Assembly: GCA_902577765.1 (NCBI GenBank)
Contig: CACHAK010000006.1
Coordinates: forward strand, 1 to 64,000
From: an uncultured Pelagibacteraceae bacterium
GTDB taxonomy: Bacteria > Pseudomonadota > Alphaproteobacteria > Pelagibacterales > AG-422-B15
Length of the DNA stretch: 64,000 nt
Direction: 5' to 3'
This document shows positions 43,606 through 52,708 of this stretch, in pieces (the first letter of the stretch is position 1; each line of letters starts with the position of its first letter). The translations under genes were made by a program, and so were the position numbers. Under the pieces are notes generated by a model. The model had not been told where the DNA came from and did no database searches. It saw only the letters and a list, made by a program, of their open reading frames with translations.

Positions 43606-44796
43606 CTAAATTTTGCTGGGACCTTCAAATAGAACTTCAGCGTTTTTTAACCTATCAATTAATGTTGACCCCAGGCCAGTTGAAGTAGTTAAGACGCCAC
43701 CAGCGTTAGTATTTGGGAGATTTTCTGTATTTAATGCAAGACATAGAGCGGACTCACATATTAATTTAGCAGTTGATTTATAACCTGGATCGCCTTTGCA
43801 AAACATCCTCAATTTATACTTTTCGTTATTCTTATTTTTTCCGATAAAAATACTCTCAAACCAACCATTTTCTCTTGTTTTTTTATCTGGTCCATTACCA
43901 GCTTTAGTAAATAATTTTCTAAAAAGACCACTTATCGGGCTTATTAACATTAGGCCAAAGACAGCAAGTCCAGCTGTCACAAGAAATGCAGAACTGTATT
44001 TTTTTAGCATCATATATTCTTGATATTTAAATTCACTTCCATAACTTGCCTGATTTTTTTCATGAATTTCAGAGCTTCTTCTCACAACCCTAGTATTTGC
44101 AATAGCCATGACAAAGGGCGCAGACCATAATTTAATATCACTAATGTATTTAATTTTGAAATTATCCTTATTTTTAGAAATATTTTGAGTTTTTATATAT
44201 TCCTTTGAATTAAGTAAAAATGGATGCCCCATTGAATATTTGCTTTTGTAGTTGCGCATGGAGAACGCACTCTCAATAGTGCCACCACTTACACCTCCAT
44301 TACCTCGATGATAACCATCAATTCTTTTTAGTTCTTGGTTGAGACTTCTTTGTAAATAAAAGCACCCCATATCTGATGGAATAGAGTCATAGCCACATGA
44401 TGGAATGATTTTTATTTGCTTTTTTTCTGCAGCTTCGTGATGTTTATCAATAAGATCACGCACCCAAATATTTTCGCCTGTAATGTCTAAATAATGAGTT
44501 CCAGCTTCAACGCATTTCGCAACTAAATTATTGCTATACTTGTTAAATGGGCCAGCTAGAGAAGCAATAACTCGCGTTTTGGAAGCTATTTTTAGTAAAC
44601 TTTCATTATCTTCACTGTCTGCAATAAAATAATCAGGCTTACGATTACTATTATTTGATATTTTGATTAATTTTTCCTCATTTCGACCTGCAATAGCCCA
44701 ATTTAGGTTGCTATAGTTTTCATCTAAATATTCAATAGCTAATCTTCCAGTAAAACCAGTAGCCCCATAAATTATTAAGTCGTATTCTCTATTCAT
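43606..44796 (-). CDS. Saccharopine dehydrogenase-like (trans-acting enoyl reductase family) protein
   Basis: A 396-residue protein. The NAD(P) site YDLIIYGATGFTGRLAIEYL opens it, followed by WAIAGRNEEKL, AGPFNKYSNNLVAKCVEAGTHYLDITGE and the block GCYDSIPSD-like SCGYDSIPSDMG. These fit the family that includes mycobacterial trans-acting enoyl reductase and eukaryotic SCCPDH, not lysine biosynthesis. A hydrophobic segment lies near residues 265-290. Substrate unknown, perhaps lipid. Confidence 0.82.
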   Translation of the reverse strand: MNREYDLIIYGATGFTGRLAIEYLDENYSNLNWAIAGRNEEKLIKISNNSNRKPDYFIADSEDNESLLKIASKTRVIASLAGPFNKYSNNLVAKCVEAGTHYLDITGENIWVRDLIDKHHEAAEKKQIKIIPSCGYDSIPSDMGCFYLQRSLNQELKRIDGYHRGNGGVSGGTIESAFSMRNYKSKYSMGHPFLLNSKEYIKTQNISKNKDNFKIKYISDIKLWSAPFVMAIANTRVVRRSSEIHEKNQASYGSEFKYQEYMMLKKYSSAFLVTAGLAVFGLMLISPISGLFRKLFTKAGNGPDKKTRENGWFESIFIGKNKNNEKYKLRMFCKGDPGYKSTAKLICESALCLALNTENLPNTNAGGVLTTSTGLGSTLIDRLKNAEVLFEGPSKI

Positions 44797-44835
44797 ATAT
44801 ATGTAATATTTGTAAAATTATGTTAAAATTATTTT

Positions 44836-44919
44836 ATGTTAGACTGGATAATAGGTGGCCTAGTAACGATTTCTTTCTTATATCTTCTTTATTGGGCATT
44901 GACACTGATTTTTGCATAA
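44836..44919 (+). CDS. Possible 27-residue membrane miniprotein
   Basis: A short frame MLDWIIGG followed by one continuous hydrophobic helix with LYLLYWAL. It resembles in length and pattern small helper subunits such as KdpF, but no kdp genes are near, so I do not assign it. No ribosome binding site is present; TATGTTAAAAT upstream could be a -10 for a leaderless message. Confidence 0.35.
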   Translation: MLDWIIGGLVTISFLYLLYWALTLIFA

Positions 44920-44920
44920 A

Positions 44921-45043
44921 GTGATTGAGTTTTTAATTTCAATATTACAAGACTTGTCACTTATATTTTATGCGTTTTCTTTCATTATTTTGATTTTGAT
45001 AGTAGGAGCTTATTTATTTAGTTATTTTAAAAATTTTAAATAA
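44921..45043 (+). CDS. Possible 40-residue membrane miniprotein
   Basis: A GTG-started frame one base after the previous small frame: MIEFLISILQDLSL, a hydrophobic helix, then a basic end SYFKNFK that would sit in the cytoplasm. The shape is right for a single-helix membrane protein, and tandem arrangement with the frame before it supports a real pair. There is no ribosome binding site, so doubt is large. Confidence 0.3.
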   Translation: MIEFLISILQDLSLIFYAFSFIILILIVGAYLFSYFKNFK

Positions 45044-45116
45044 AATCAATGTTTTATAATACTATATTAAATAATTACTTCACTTACTACGTGTATTAAT
45101 ATTTTACTTTATTAAA

Positions 45117-46016
45117 ATGATACAAAACATTGATTATATTAATAAAAATAGAATTACTGAAGGTATTGTCGCAAACGCAAACAATGATTTGATTCTGAAG
45201 ACAATTATGGAAGCAGAAATTCAAAAATTAATAGATCCAGTTCTCATAGGAAATAATGATTTTATAACTGCCTTTATTGATAAGCATGAGTGGTCCCTAT
45301 CGAAAGATAAAGTAATTAAAAGTAATTCAGAAAAAGAGTCATCAAAGATTGCTTGCGAAGTAGCGAGTAGGGGCGCTGGTTCACAAAATAATATAATCAT
45401 TAAAGGTCATCTTCATACTGATGTTTTGATGGGTGAGTATATAAAAAAAGAATATAATTTAAGAATTAGGGGAAAACGCTTAAGTCATATTTGGTTTATG
45501 ACTTTTTCAAATAATGCGCGTCATCCAATTATTATTACTGACGGTGCTTTGAATATATTCCCAAGTTTAGAGACTAAAAAACATATTTTATCGAATGTAC
45601 TCGATTACACTAAAAAAATTCCTTCTTTCAATCCATATGTTGCCGTTTTATCTGCAACTGAGGAAAAATTACAGCAAATGCCAAGTTCTATTGAAGCACA
45701 TGATCTCGTTGAATGGGCGAAAATTAATTACTCAGATACTCCTGTAGAAGGACCATTTGCTTTAGACAATGCCATTTCAGAAGAGTCTGCAAAGATAAAG
45801 GGAACAAAAGGAAAAGTTCCAGGTAATGCTAATGTTATTATTGTTCCAAATATCGAAACAGGAAATGCGCTCGTTAAATCTCTTGTACATTTTGCGAACG
45901 CTACTGCTGGGGGATTCGTAATTGGCGGTAAAAGCCCTGTTGTTATAACTAGCAGATCAGATGATGAGAAATCTCGAATGGCATCTATTGTAAATGCTGT
46001 AATTTGTACCTATTAA
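45117..46016 (+). CDS. Phosphate acetyl/butyryltransferase family enzyme
   Basis: A 299-residue protein of the PTA/PTB family, which exchanges CoA and phosphate on short acyl groups. NIIIKGHLHTDVLMG, SHIWFMTF, PIIITDGALNIFPSLETKKHI and the late NANVIIVPNIETGNALVKSL with GFVIGGKSPVVITSRSD are typical. Length and motifs are closer to phosphate butyryltransferase and to the transferase half of fused hydratase-Pta proteins than to long Pta. No acetate kinase gene is adjacent. Confidence 0.85.
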   Translation: MIQNIDYINKNRITEGIVANANNDLILKTIMEAEIQKLIDPVLIGNNDFITAFIDKHEWSLSKDKVIKSNSEKESSKIACEVASRGAGSQNNIIIKGHLHTDVLMGEYIKKEYNLRIRGKRLSHIWFMTFSNNARHPIIITDGALNIFPSLETKKHILSNVLDYTKKIPSFNPYVAVLSATEEKLQQMPSSIEAHDLVEWAKINYSDTPVEGPFALDNAISEESAKIKGTKGKVPGNANVIIVPNIETGNALVKSLVHFANATAGGFVIGGKSPVVITSRSDDEKSRMASIVNAVICTY

Positions 46017-47183
46017 TTATTTAAAAGCCTGATTTAAGTCATCTATAAGATCATCACTGTCTTCTATGCCGACAGATAATCTGACTAGCTTTTTGGGCAC
46101 TTGATTAAAGGATTTATCGTCTAAATATGCATGTGTCATCAAAGCAGGAGACTCAATTAAAGACTCAACTCCACCCAAGCTCTCTGCTATTGTAAAAATT
46201 CTTAATTTACGCATAAACTTTGATATTTCTGACATATTCCCATCATAGATAAAAGTGATCATTCCACCAAATCCGTTCATTTGTTTAAGTGCAATATCTT
46301 TTTGTTTATGATTTGGTAACCCAGGATATGTAACGTTTAATGCTTTTTTATGCGATCTTAAAAAGCGAGCAATTTTAATTCCGTTTTCATTATGTTTTTT
46401 CATTCTAATAGCTAGAGTTTTAATGCCTCTCAAGGTAAGAAAACAATCAAAAGGACTTGGAACGGCGCCCGTAGAATTTTGTATTAGGGCTAATTTTTTC
46501 TCTAGTTTTTTATTCTTTCCAATGACTAAAGCCCCACCAATAACATCAGAGTGGCCGTTGATATATTTTGTTGTAGAGTGATTAACTATATCAATTCCGT
46601 GCTCAATTGGTCTTTGATTGTAAGGTGTAGCAAATGTATTATCGCATACTGTTATAAGCTTATTTCTTTTTGCAATACGGGCTATTCTTTTTAAGTCCGT
46701 AATTTTAAGCAGTGGATTTGTTGGAGTTTCAATCCAAATCATTTTTGTATTCTTTTTAATTTCTTTTGAAAAATTTGTATTTAAATCAACGAAAGTGAAT
46801 TCAATATTTGATGACTTGCTCTTAATTTCATTAAACAACCTAAAAGTACCACCATATAGGTCATCAAAGGCTATTACATGATCTCCAGGCTTTAAAAGAT
46901 CTAGAACTGCGGTTTGAGCAGCAACTCCTGAAGCAAAAGCAAAAGCTTTATATCCACTTTCCAATTCTGCAATTGAATTTTCTAAAACTTCCCTCGTAGG
47001 ATTTTGACTTCTAGAATATTCATACCCTTTATGCTCACCGGGTCTATCATGAGCATAAGTAGACGTTGCATAAATAGGAGTCATTACGGCTCCAGTTAAT
47101 GGATCCGTTTTGACCCCGGCATGCACTGATAAAGTATCAAGTTGATTTATTTTTTTTATATAAGATTTTTTTCTTTTAACCAT
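46017..47183 (-). CDS. Cys/Met metabolism PLP enzyme, cystathionine gamma-lyase/synthase type
   Basis: A 388-residue PLP enzyme with K206 in NHSTTKYINGHSDVIGG as the Schiff-base lysine. Other family marks are YEYSRSQNPTREVLENSIAELE, FDDLYGGTFRLF and ESLGGVESLIESPALMTH. The motif set does not separate gamma-lyase from gamma-synthase. Its start overlaps by 28 bases the preceding cystathionine beta-synthase-like gene, which favours reverse transsulfuration from homocysteine to cysteine. Confidence 0.88.
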   Translation of the reverse strand: MVKRKKSYIKKINQLDTLSVHAGVKTDPLTGAVMTPIYATSTYAHDRPGEHKGYEYSRSQNPTREVLENSIAELESGYKAFAFASGVAAQTAVLDLLKPGDHVIAFDDLYGGTFRLFNEIKSKSSNIEFTFVDLNTNFSKEIKKNTKMIWIETPTNPLLKITDLKRIARIAKRNKLITVCDNTFATPYNQRPIEHGIDIVNHSTTKYINGHSDVIGGALVIGKNKKLEKKLALIQNSTGAVPSPFDCFLTLRGIKTLAIRMKKHNENGIKIARFLRSHKKALNVTYPGLPNHKQKDIALKQMNGFGGMITFIYDGNMSEISKFMRKLRIFTIAESLGGVESLIESPALMTHAYLDDKSFNQVPKKLVRLSVGIEDSDDLIDDLNQAFK

Positions 47184-48127
47184 TCTTCATTATATGCTGT
47201 ATTTAAATATTTTTCACCATTATCACACACAAATGTAACAACATTTTTTTCTTTATCTTGGTCCTTGCAATATTTAATTGCCGCTGAAATAAGAGTTCCA
47301 CTTGATGAGCCTCCCAATATTCCCTCCTTCAAAGCCAATTCTCTAATCATACTAAATGCTTCTTCGTTCGTAACTTCATAAGCTTTTTTTATATACTTTA
47401 ATTCTAAGGTCTCAGGAATGAAATCTTCACCTATACCCTCAACAAGCCATGAATAGTCCGCTTTTTTTAATGGCTTGTTTTCAACTGCATCTTTAATTAT
47501 TGAACCCTTTGGATCTGCAAGAACCATTTCAGTTTTTGGACTATGCTCTGAAAAAAATTTTCCTAAACCTGAAATTGTTCCTCCTGTACCAACCCCACAA
47601 ACAACAGCATCAACATCATTACTCATTTGATTAAGAATTTCTGGACCAGTTGAATATTCATGAGCTTGGGGGTTTGACATATTTGTAAATTGGTTGGCCA
47701 TAAATGAGTTAGGAGTATTTTTTGCAACTTCTTTAGCTACATTTACATAATGCTCAGAACTATCTGGTCCAACATCACTTCTTGCCAAAATAACTTCTGC
47801 TCCTAGTGATTTAAGATGAAGTATTTTGTTATGATTCATTTTATCGAGTATTACAACTTTTGACTTATATCCCTTTAAAAGTGCTATTAAAGCTAAACCA
47901 AGGCCAGTATTACCCGCTGTAGCCTCGACAACTGTTGATCCTTTCTTTAACTTTCCTTGAGCTTCAGCGTCTTCAATGATTCTTAAAGCCACTCTATCTT
48001 TAATAGATGAGCCTGGATTAAGGCTTTCCATTTTGAGAAAAAGATTACATTTTCCAGTGTCTAAATTTTTAGCTTGAACAATCGGAGTATTACCAATTAA
48101 ATCAACCAATGATTTTATTTTCTTCAT
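47156..48127 (-). CDS. Cystathionine beta-synthase/cysteine synthase family enzyme
   Basis: A 323-residue PLP enzyme. K43 in LNPGSSIKDRVALRI binds PLP, VEATAGNTGLGLAL is the phosphate-side loop, and GVGTGGTISGLGKFF follows. SWLVEGIGEDFIPETLEL and EGILGGSSSGT resemble cystathionine beta-synthase more than O-acetylserine sulfhydrylase. There is no C-terminal CBS domain pair. I use ATG 48127. Its 5' end overlaps the 5' end of the divergent MltB gene by 19 bases. Confidence 0.85.
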   Translation of the reverse strand: MKKIKSLVDLIGNTPIVQAKNLDTGKCNLFLKMESLNPGSSIKDRVALRIIEDAEAQGKLKKGSTVVEATAGNTGLGLALIALLKGYKSKVVILDKMNHNKILHLKSLGAEVILARSDVGPDSSEHYVNVAKEVAKNTPNSFMANQFTNMSNPQAHEYSTGPEILNQMSNDVDAVVCGVGTGGTISGLGKFFSEHSPKTEMVLADPKGSIIKDAVENKPLKKADYSWLVEGIGEDFIPETLELKYIKKAYEVTNEEAFSMIRELALKEGILGGSSSGTLISAAIKYCKDQDKEKNVVTFVCDNGEKYLNTAYNEEWLKEKNLI

Positions 48128-49140
48128 CAAATTTGATTATTTATATTTCTAAAATAGTTAGTTTATTAAGCATAACAACAGTATTTACTATAATTAATTT
48201 ACATTCATTACAAGCAGATGAACAGGGTTCTTTTGAAGATTGGCTTATTTATATTGAAAATCTTGCACTCAAAGAAGGCATCTCAAAAGAAACTATAAAT
48301 AACAGCATCAAAAATATTTCACAGAATGAAAGAGTATTAGAACTTGATAGATCACAGCCAGAATTTACACTCACACTAGAGAAATATTTATTAAATACCA
48401 CTCCTTCGAGTAGAGTAAAAAAAGGAAAAAAACTCTATAAAGAAAATAAAAATATTTTAGAAAAAGTTTCAAATGAATTTGGTGTTCAACCAAGATTCCT
48501 ATTAGCTTTATGGGGTATTGAAACAAGTTTTGGCAAATTTACCGGATCTTTTAATGTCGTGCAATCACTTTTAACATTATCACATGATCTTCGAAGAAGA
48601 GACTTCTTTACTGATGAGCTAATCAATGCATTAAGGATTATTAATGAAGGACACATAGATGCAGAAAATATGATGGGTTCTTGGGCAGGTGCAATGGGCC
48701 AAAACCAATTTATGCCTTCAAGTTTTCTAAGTTATGCAATTGATTACAATAACGACGATAGAAAAGACATATGGAACACGCTGGATGATGTATTTGCATC
48801 ATCCGCAAACTACTTAAGTAGTTCAGGGTGGGATAATAATCTTACATGGGGCAGAGAGGTTATAACTACGAAACCTATAAATAAGGATCTTATAACTACA
48901 TCTGCAAAAAAAATAGAAGTTTCAAAAAAATTATCTGAATGGTCAAAATTAGGGGTATTGAAAGCAAATGGAGAAATACTTCCAAGTAAGAACTTAAATG
49001 CATATTTAGTATTCCCTGAAGGCGAAGACGGTAAAAAATTCTTAGTATATGAAAATTTCAAAGTTATCATGAAGTGGAATAGATCATTATTTTTTGGAAT
49101 ATCAGTTGGTACTTTGTCTGATATGATAGAATATCATTGA
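48109..49140 (+). CDS. MltB-family lytic murein transglycosylase
   Basis: A 343-residue exported enzyme that cuts peptidoglycan glycan strands. It has an N-terminal hydrophobic signal (about 9-33), catalytic E138 in LLALWGIETSFGKF, then MMGSWAGAMGQNQFMPSSFLSYA, the family hallmark. The C-terminal part reads GVLKANGEILPS and FVYENFKVIMKWNRS-like sequence (LVYENFKVIMKWN) typical of the type. It leads the cell-wall run rlpA-dacA and shares one base with the next gene if ATG 49140 is its start. Confidence 0.9.
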   Translation: MILFSSSNLIIYISKIVSLLSITTVFTIINLHSLQADEQGSFEDWLIYIENLALKEGISKETINNSIKNISQNERVLELDRSQPEFTLTLEKYLLNTTPSSRVKKGKKLYKENKNILEKVSNEFGVQPRFLLALWGIETSFGKFTGSFNVVQSLLTLSHDLRRRDFFTDELINALRIINEGHIDAENMMGSWAGAMGQNQFMPSSFLSYAIDYNNDDRKDIWNTLDDVFASSANYLSSSGWDNNLTWGREVITTKPINKDLITTSAKKIEVSKKLSEWSKLGVLKANGEILPSKNLNAYLVFPEGEDGKKFLVYENFKVIMKWNRSLFFGISVGTLSDMIEYH

Positions 49141-49991
49141 TGAAATATACTTATTTATTGTTGATTTTTTTATTATCACAATGCGCAGCAGTTAATATTG
49201 TTCCGTTAGCTATTGAAGAGAGCAATAAAAATAAAAATATTTCACTAATAGAGAAATATATCGAAGATCCTTATCAGGTTGATGGCAAATGGTTTTATCC
49301 AAGGGATTATAAATCATATGAAGAAGTAGGAATTGCTGAAATTGAAATAAATTTAAACAATGGAGATATGACCACAAATAAGGAATTTTTTCATAATGAA
49401 GCATTTTCTGGATCTCATAGATCGCTTCCATTGCCGTCTATCCTTGAAGTTACTAATTTAGAAAATGGTAAAACAACAAAGGTTAGAGTCAATAACAGGG
49501 GAGCTTATTCATCTACTCACATAATTAACTTATCATCAGTAGTGTTTAAAGAGTTAGATTTGAATAGCGGAGGTGGACTAGTGAAGATAGAGTTAATAAA
49601 TACAAACGAAAGTTTTATTCTATCCGAAACACGAACCTTTGAAGAGGAGAAGAGAGTGGTAGAAGCACCCATCTCAGACGTTATTGTGATAGACGAAGAA
49701 ATTTCTAATTCAGAAATGGTTACTAATTTGTCTGAAATACAGACCATAGAAAAACGACAATATAATGAAATATATATAAATATTGCAGCATTTTCATTTT
49801 TTGAAAACGCAAAAATTGTTTTAGATGAGTTATCGAATTTCAAAGCCAAGGTCTATAATATGACAACTAATGGGGGTACTCAAATATATAGAGTACTTAT
49901 TGGGCCATATGAGGACGTAAATAAATTAATCAATGATCTCAAAGATGACACATTTAAAAAATATGAAGATTTATCAATATTTTTAATATAA
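49140..49991 (+). CDS. rlpA: RlpA-like SPOR lipoprotein with a degenerate catalytic site
   Basis: A 283-residue lipoprotein (lipobox LLSQ-C15) with a double-psi barrel (about 60-150) and a C-terminal SPOR domain (about 205-280) that binds denuded glycan at the division site. PYQVDGKWFYP, LPLPSILEVTNLENGK and RVNNRG align with RlpA. However, the usual GIASWYG is GIAEIEI and the active-site aspartate of NDRGP is asparagine in NNRGA, while the histidine in SGSHRSLPLP is kept. It is probably no longer a lytic transglycosylase. Start ATG overlaps the mltB stop (TGATG). Confidence 0.85.
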   Translation: MKYTYLLLIFLLSQCAAVNIVPLAIEESNKNKNISLIEKYIEDPYQVDGKWFYPRDYKSYEEVGIAEIEINLNNGDMTTNKEFFHNEAFSGSHRSLPLPSILEVTNLENGKTTKVRVNNRGAYSSTHIINLSSVVFKELDLNSGGGLVKIELINTNESFILSETRTFEEEKRVVEAPISDVIVIDEEISNSEMVTNLSEIQTIEKRQYNEIYINIAAFSFFENAKIVLDELSNFKAKVYNMTTNGGTQIYRVLIGPYEDVNKLINDLKDDTFKKYEDLSIFLI

Positions 49992-50000
49992 AAAGATAAT

Positions 50001-51137
50001 ATGCATTTGCTTAGACTAGTAATTCTTTACCTAATATTTATTCCTATTCCTTTTGTGCAAGCTTCATTTATAGATACTGAGGCTGAAACAGCAGTAATTA
50101 TTGATGCTACTACAGGTAAAGTTCTTTTTGAAAAAGAAATGAATAAGAAAACATACCCTGCCTCAATGACAAAAATCATGACAACATTAATAGTATTTGA
50201 AAAATTATCTAATGGAACTTTATCATTAGATGATAAATTTCTTGTTTCAGAAAAAGCTTGGAGAGAGCGAGAAGGATCTTCTATGTTTGTCGAAGTCGAT
50301 AAAGAAATTAGAGTTGAAGACTTATTAAGAGGAATTATTGTTCAATCTGGAAATGACGCTTGTATTGTTATTGCAGAAAATATTGCTGGATCCGAAGAAG
50401 CATTCGCTATTATTATGACATCCAAAGCAAGAGAAATTGGTATGTTTAACACAAATTTTACTAACTCAACAGGTATGCATAGTAACGATAATTATTCAAC
50501 TGCATACGATATAGCAATTTTATCTCAATATTTAATCAATGAGTTTCCAGAATATTATCATTTATTTGCCGAAACTGAATTTGAATGGTCTGGAATAAAA
50601 CAAAAAAATAGAAATCCATTACTATACAAAAAGATGGGTGTAGATGGCCTTAAAACAGGTCATTTATCAATTTCAGGTTACGGACTTGCAGCATCTGCAG
50701 TTGAAGGAAATCGGAGAGTGATTTCTGTAACAAACGGTTTTAGCACACAGCAAAAAAGGTCTCAAGGCTCATCAAGACTTATTACTTGGGCATTTAGAGA
50801 ATATGAAAATATTGAGTTATTTAAAAAGTCTCAAGAAATTGATTCAATCAAGGTTCCTGGTTCAAACGAGTCGTTGTCATCAGTTAGTGCTTCGTCAGAT
50901 ATAATCTTAACAGTACCAAGAACCAAAAATAATAGTTTAGACTATAGTATTGAATTGGACGATCAAATAAGTTTTCCAGTAGCCGCTGGAACAAAAATTG
51001 GTCAATTAAAAGTTAACATACCAAATGAGTCGTCTGAGTATTTTGATATTTATTCTACAAATGAACTAAAAAGGACAAATATTTTTTCAAGAATTTTTAG
51101 CTACATTTATCAATCTATAGTTAATTTATTTGTCTAA
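50001..51137 (+). CDS. dacA: D-alanyl-D-alanine carboxypeptidase (DacA/PBP5-like)
   Basis: A 378-residue penicillin-binding protein that trims the last D-alanine from peptidoglycan peptides. It has a signal peptide (cleavage near VQA-SF), S55-x-x-K58 in PASMTKIM, S116-G-N118 in VQSGNDA, and K218-T-G in VDGLKTGHLS. A PBP5-type C-terminal beta domain (about 275-350) and an amphipathic end (LFSRIFSYIYQSIVNLFV-like) would anchor it to the membrane. It lies between rlpA and tmk in the usual alphaproteobacterial order. Confidence 0.93.
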   Translation: MHLLRLVILYLIFIPIPFVQASFIDTEAETAVIIDATTGKVLFEKEMNKKTYPASMTKIMTTLIVFEKLSNGTLSLDDKFLVSEKAWREREGSSMFVEVDKEIRVEDLLRGIIVQSGNDACIVIAENIAGSEEAFAIIMTSKAREIGMFNTNFTNSTGMHSNDNYSTAYDIAILSQYLINEFPEYYHLFAETEFEWSGIKQKNRNPLLYKKMGVDGLKTGHLSISGYGLAASAVEGNRRVISVTNGFSTQQKRSQGSSRLITWAFREYENIELFKKSQEIDSIKVPGSNESLSSVSASSDIILTVPRTKNNSLDYSIELDDQISFPVAAGTKIGQLKVNIPNESSEYFDIYSTNELKRTNIFSRIFSYIYQSIVNLFV

Positions 51138-51140
51138 TAA

Positions 51141-51767
51141 GTGATTAATTCACGTTTCATATCTTTTGAGGGCGGAGAGGGATCTGGGAAGTCAACTCAA
51201 ATCAAACTTCTTGCTGAAAAACTATCAAAAAAAAGAAAAGTAATAATTACCAGAGAACCAGGCGGCACAAAAGAAGCTGAAAAAATTAGAAATTTGATTG
51301 TAAGAGGTAAAGATCAGAAATGGTCTGGAAGTGTTGAAACAATGCTAATTTTTGCGGCGCGTAAAGACCACGTAGATAAGGTTATTTTGCCCAATCTTAA
51401 AAAAGGATATTGGGTATTATGTGATAGGTATATTGATTCAACTATGGCTTACCAGGGTTACGGTAAAAAAGTTGACATTAAGCTAATAGATTCATTAAAT
51501 AAAGTTTTGATAAAAAATTTAGTGCCGAGCATTACTTTCCTTCTCGACATTGATCCTAAGACAGGGCTAGCTAGATCAAAAAGAAAAGGTAACAATGAAA
51601 TAAGATACGAAAATATGCACATAAATTTTCATAGAAAAGTAAGAATCTCATTCATGAAAATCGCTAAGATCAACAAAAATAGAATTAAGATTATTGATGC
51701 CGGTCAGGAGAAAGATAAAATTTCAGAAGATATATGGAAAATATTAAAGAGAACCAAAAGAATATGA
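51141..51767 (+). CDS. tmk: Thymidylate kinase
   Basis: Phosphorylates dTMP to dTDP. The 208-residue protein has the P-loop GGEGSGKST at 11-19, the TREPGGTKEAEKIR dTMP site and DRYIDSTMAYQGYG. Start is GTG 51141, 3 bases after the dacA stop. Its stop overlaps the holB start as ATGA. The lid region is short and basic. Confidence 0.93.
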   Translation: MINSRFISFEGGEGSGKSTQIKLLAEKLSKKRKVIITREPGGTKEAEKIRNLIVRGKDQKWSGSVETMLIFAARKDHVDKVILPNLKKGYWVLCDRYIDSTMAYQGYGKKVDIKLIDSLNKVLIKNLVPSITFLLDIDPKTGLARSKRKGNNEIRYENMHINFHRKVRISFMKIAKINKNRIKIIDAGQEKDKISEDIWKILKRTKRI

Positions 51768-52708
51768 TTAATCTAGATCAAGTTTATTTTAAACAAAAGG
51801 AAAAGTTATTCAGTTTATACCAACACAATTTACCTCAATCTATTATTTTATCAGGAGGAGAGATCGAACTTTTAACTGAAATAGCAATGTCATTTTCAGA
51901 ACTAATAGTTAGAGATAATACTGATCATACATTCAAAGATTTTCTAAATATTTGCTCAGAAAGTAATTTTCAAAATTCACCATTTGTATATTTAATATCA
52001 AAAATTTACTTAGAAGATAAAAAAAGATTTAAAAATAAAATCTATAGAGATGATATATCAAATATTTATACTTTTTTTCAAACAAAAGATGAAATTGGTC
52101 AAAAGAGGGTGTGTGTAATTAAAAAAATTGACGACCTTTCAGTCGAAGCTAGTAATTCACTGCTTAAATTAATAGAAGAGCCAAATAAAAATTCTCATTT
52201 CATAATCATAAATCATAATAAAGCAAAAGTTTTACAAACTATTAAATCAAGATCATATTTCTTAAATTTTAATAAATTAAACGAAGAAATTTTTTTTAGA
52301 GATTTAAACAGTGATATTCACATTGATAGGGACCTTTTCGATCTAACTAACGGGTCTTTGAGTCTTTCAAGAAGTTTGATAAATTATGAACTACATGAAA
52401 TACAAGATCACTTTAGAGAACTGTTAAATAATCGTAAGTTAATAAAGTCAAATACAGCATTGCATTATTCTAATTTTATTTCAAAAAAATTTAATAAAGA
52501 TGAAGATATTTCAATTTTTTTTGATTATATCTACTTATTAACTGCTTACGAAGTAAAGTCTGTTGCTAGGCAGGGAAAAGAAAAAGAAGTCCTTAATTTG
52601 CTTAAGATCACAGAAATCGTTAAAAGTTATCGAAATTATTTTAGAAGCTTAAATCTAGATTATACAGCTCTTATTATTTCTCTTTTTTACAAAATAAAAA
52701 ATGTCTAA
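51764..52708 (+). CDS. holB: DNA polymerase III delta' subunit (HolB)
   Basis: A 314-residue clamp-loader subunit. The P-loop and zinc motif are largely lost, but the sensor region DDLSVEASNSLLKLIEEPNKNSHFIIINH and KSRSYFLNF are clear. I use ATG 51764, which overlaps the tmk stop, in place of a longer frame from 51734. The conserved order tmk-holB-metG-tatD supports the name more than the sequence alone, since the N-terminal third is very divergent. Confidence 0.85.
   Translation: MINLDQVYFKQKEKLFSLYQHNLPQSIILSGGEIELLTEIAMSFSELIVRDNTDHTFKDFLNICSESNFQNSPFVYLISKIYLEDKKRFKNKIYRDDISNIYTFFQTKDEIGQKRVCVIKKIDDLSVEASNSLLKLIEEPNKNSHFIIINHNKAKVLQTIKSRSYFLNFNKLNEEIFFRDLNSDIHIDRDLFDLTNGSLSLSRSLINYELHEIQDHFRELLNNRKLIKSNTALHYSNFISKKFNKDEDISIFFDYIYLLTAYEVKSVARQGKEKEVLNLLKITEIVKSYRNYFRSLNLDYTALIISLFYKIKNV

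Larger units (their letters stand above)
44797..45116. other. 320-base gap with two possible membrane miniprotein frames
   Basis: This AT-rich gap separates the divergent saccharopine dehydrogenase-like and phosphotransacylase genes. Besides the two short frames at 44836 and 44921, I see AT-rich promoter-like sequence next to both flanking starts but no hairpin with a T run and no RNA gene. Confidence 0.5.

Noticed and set aside
45085..45110. Possible third copy of the 37-bp element before the phosphotransacylase gene
   Set aside because: Only the GTATTAATAT part agrees, and only with an inserted base; not better than chance here.
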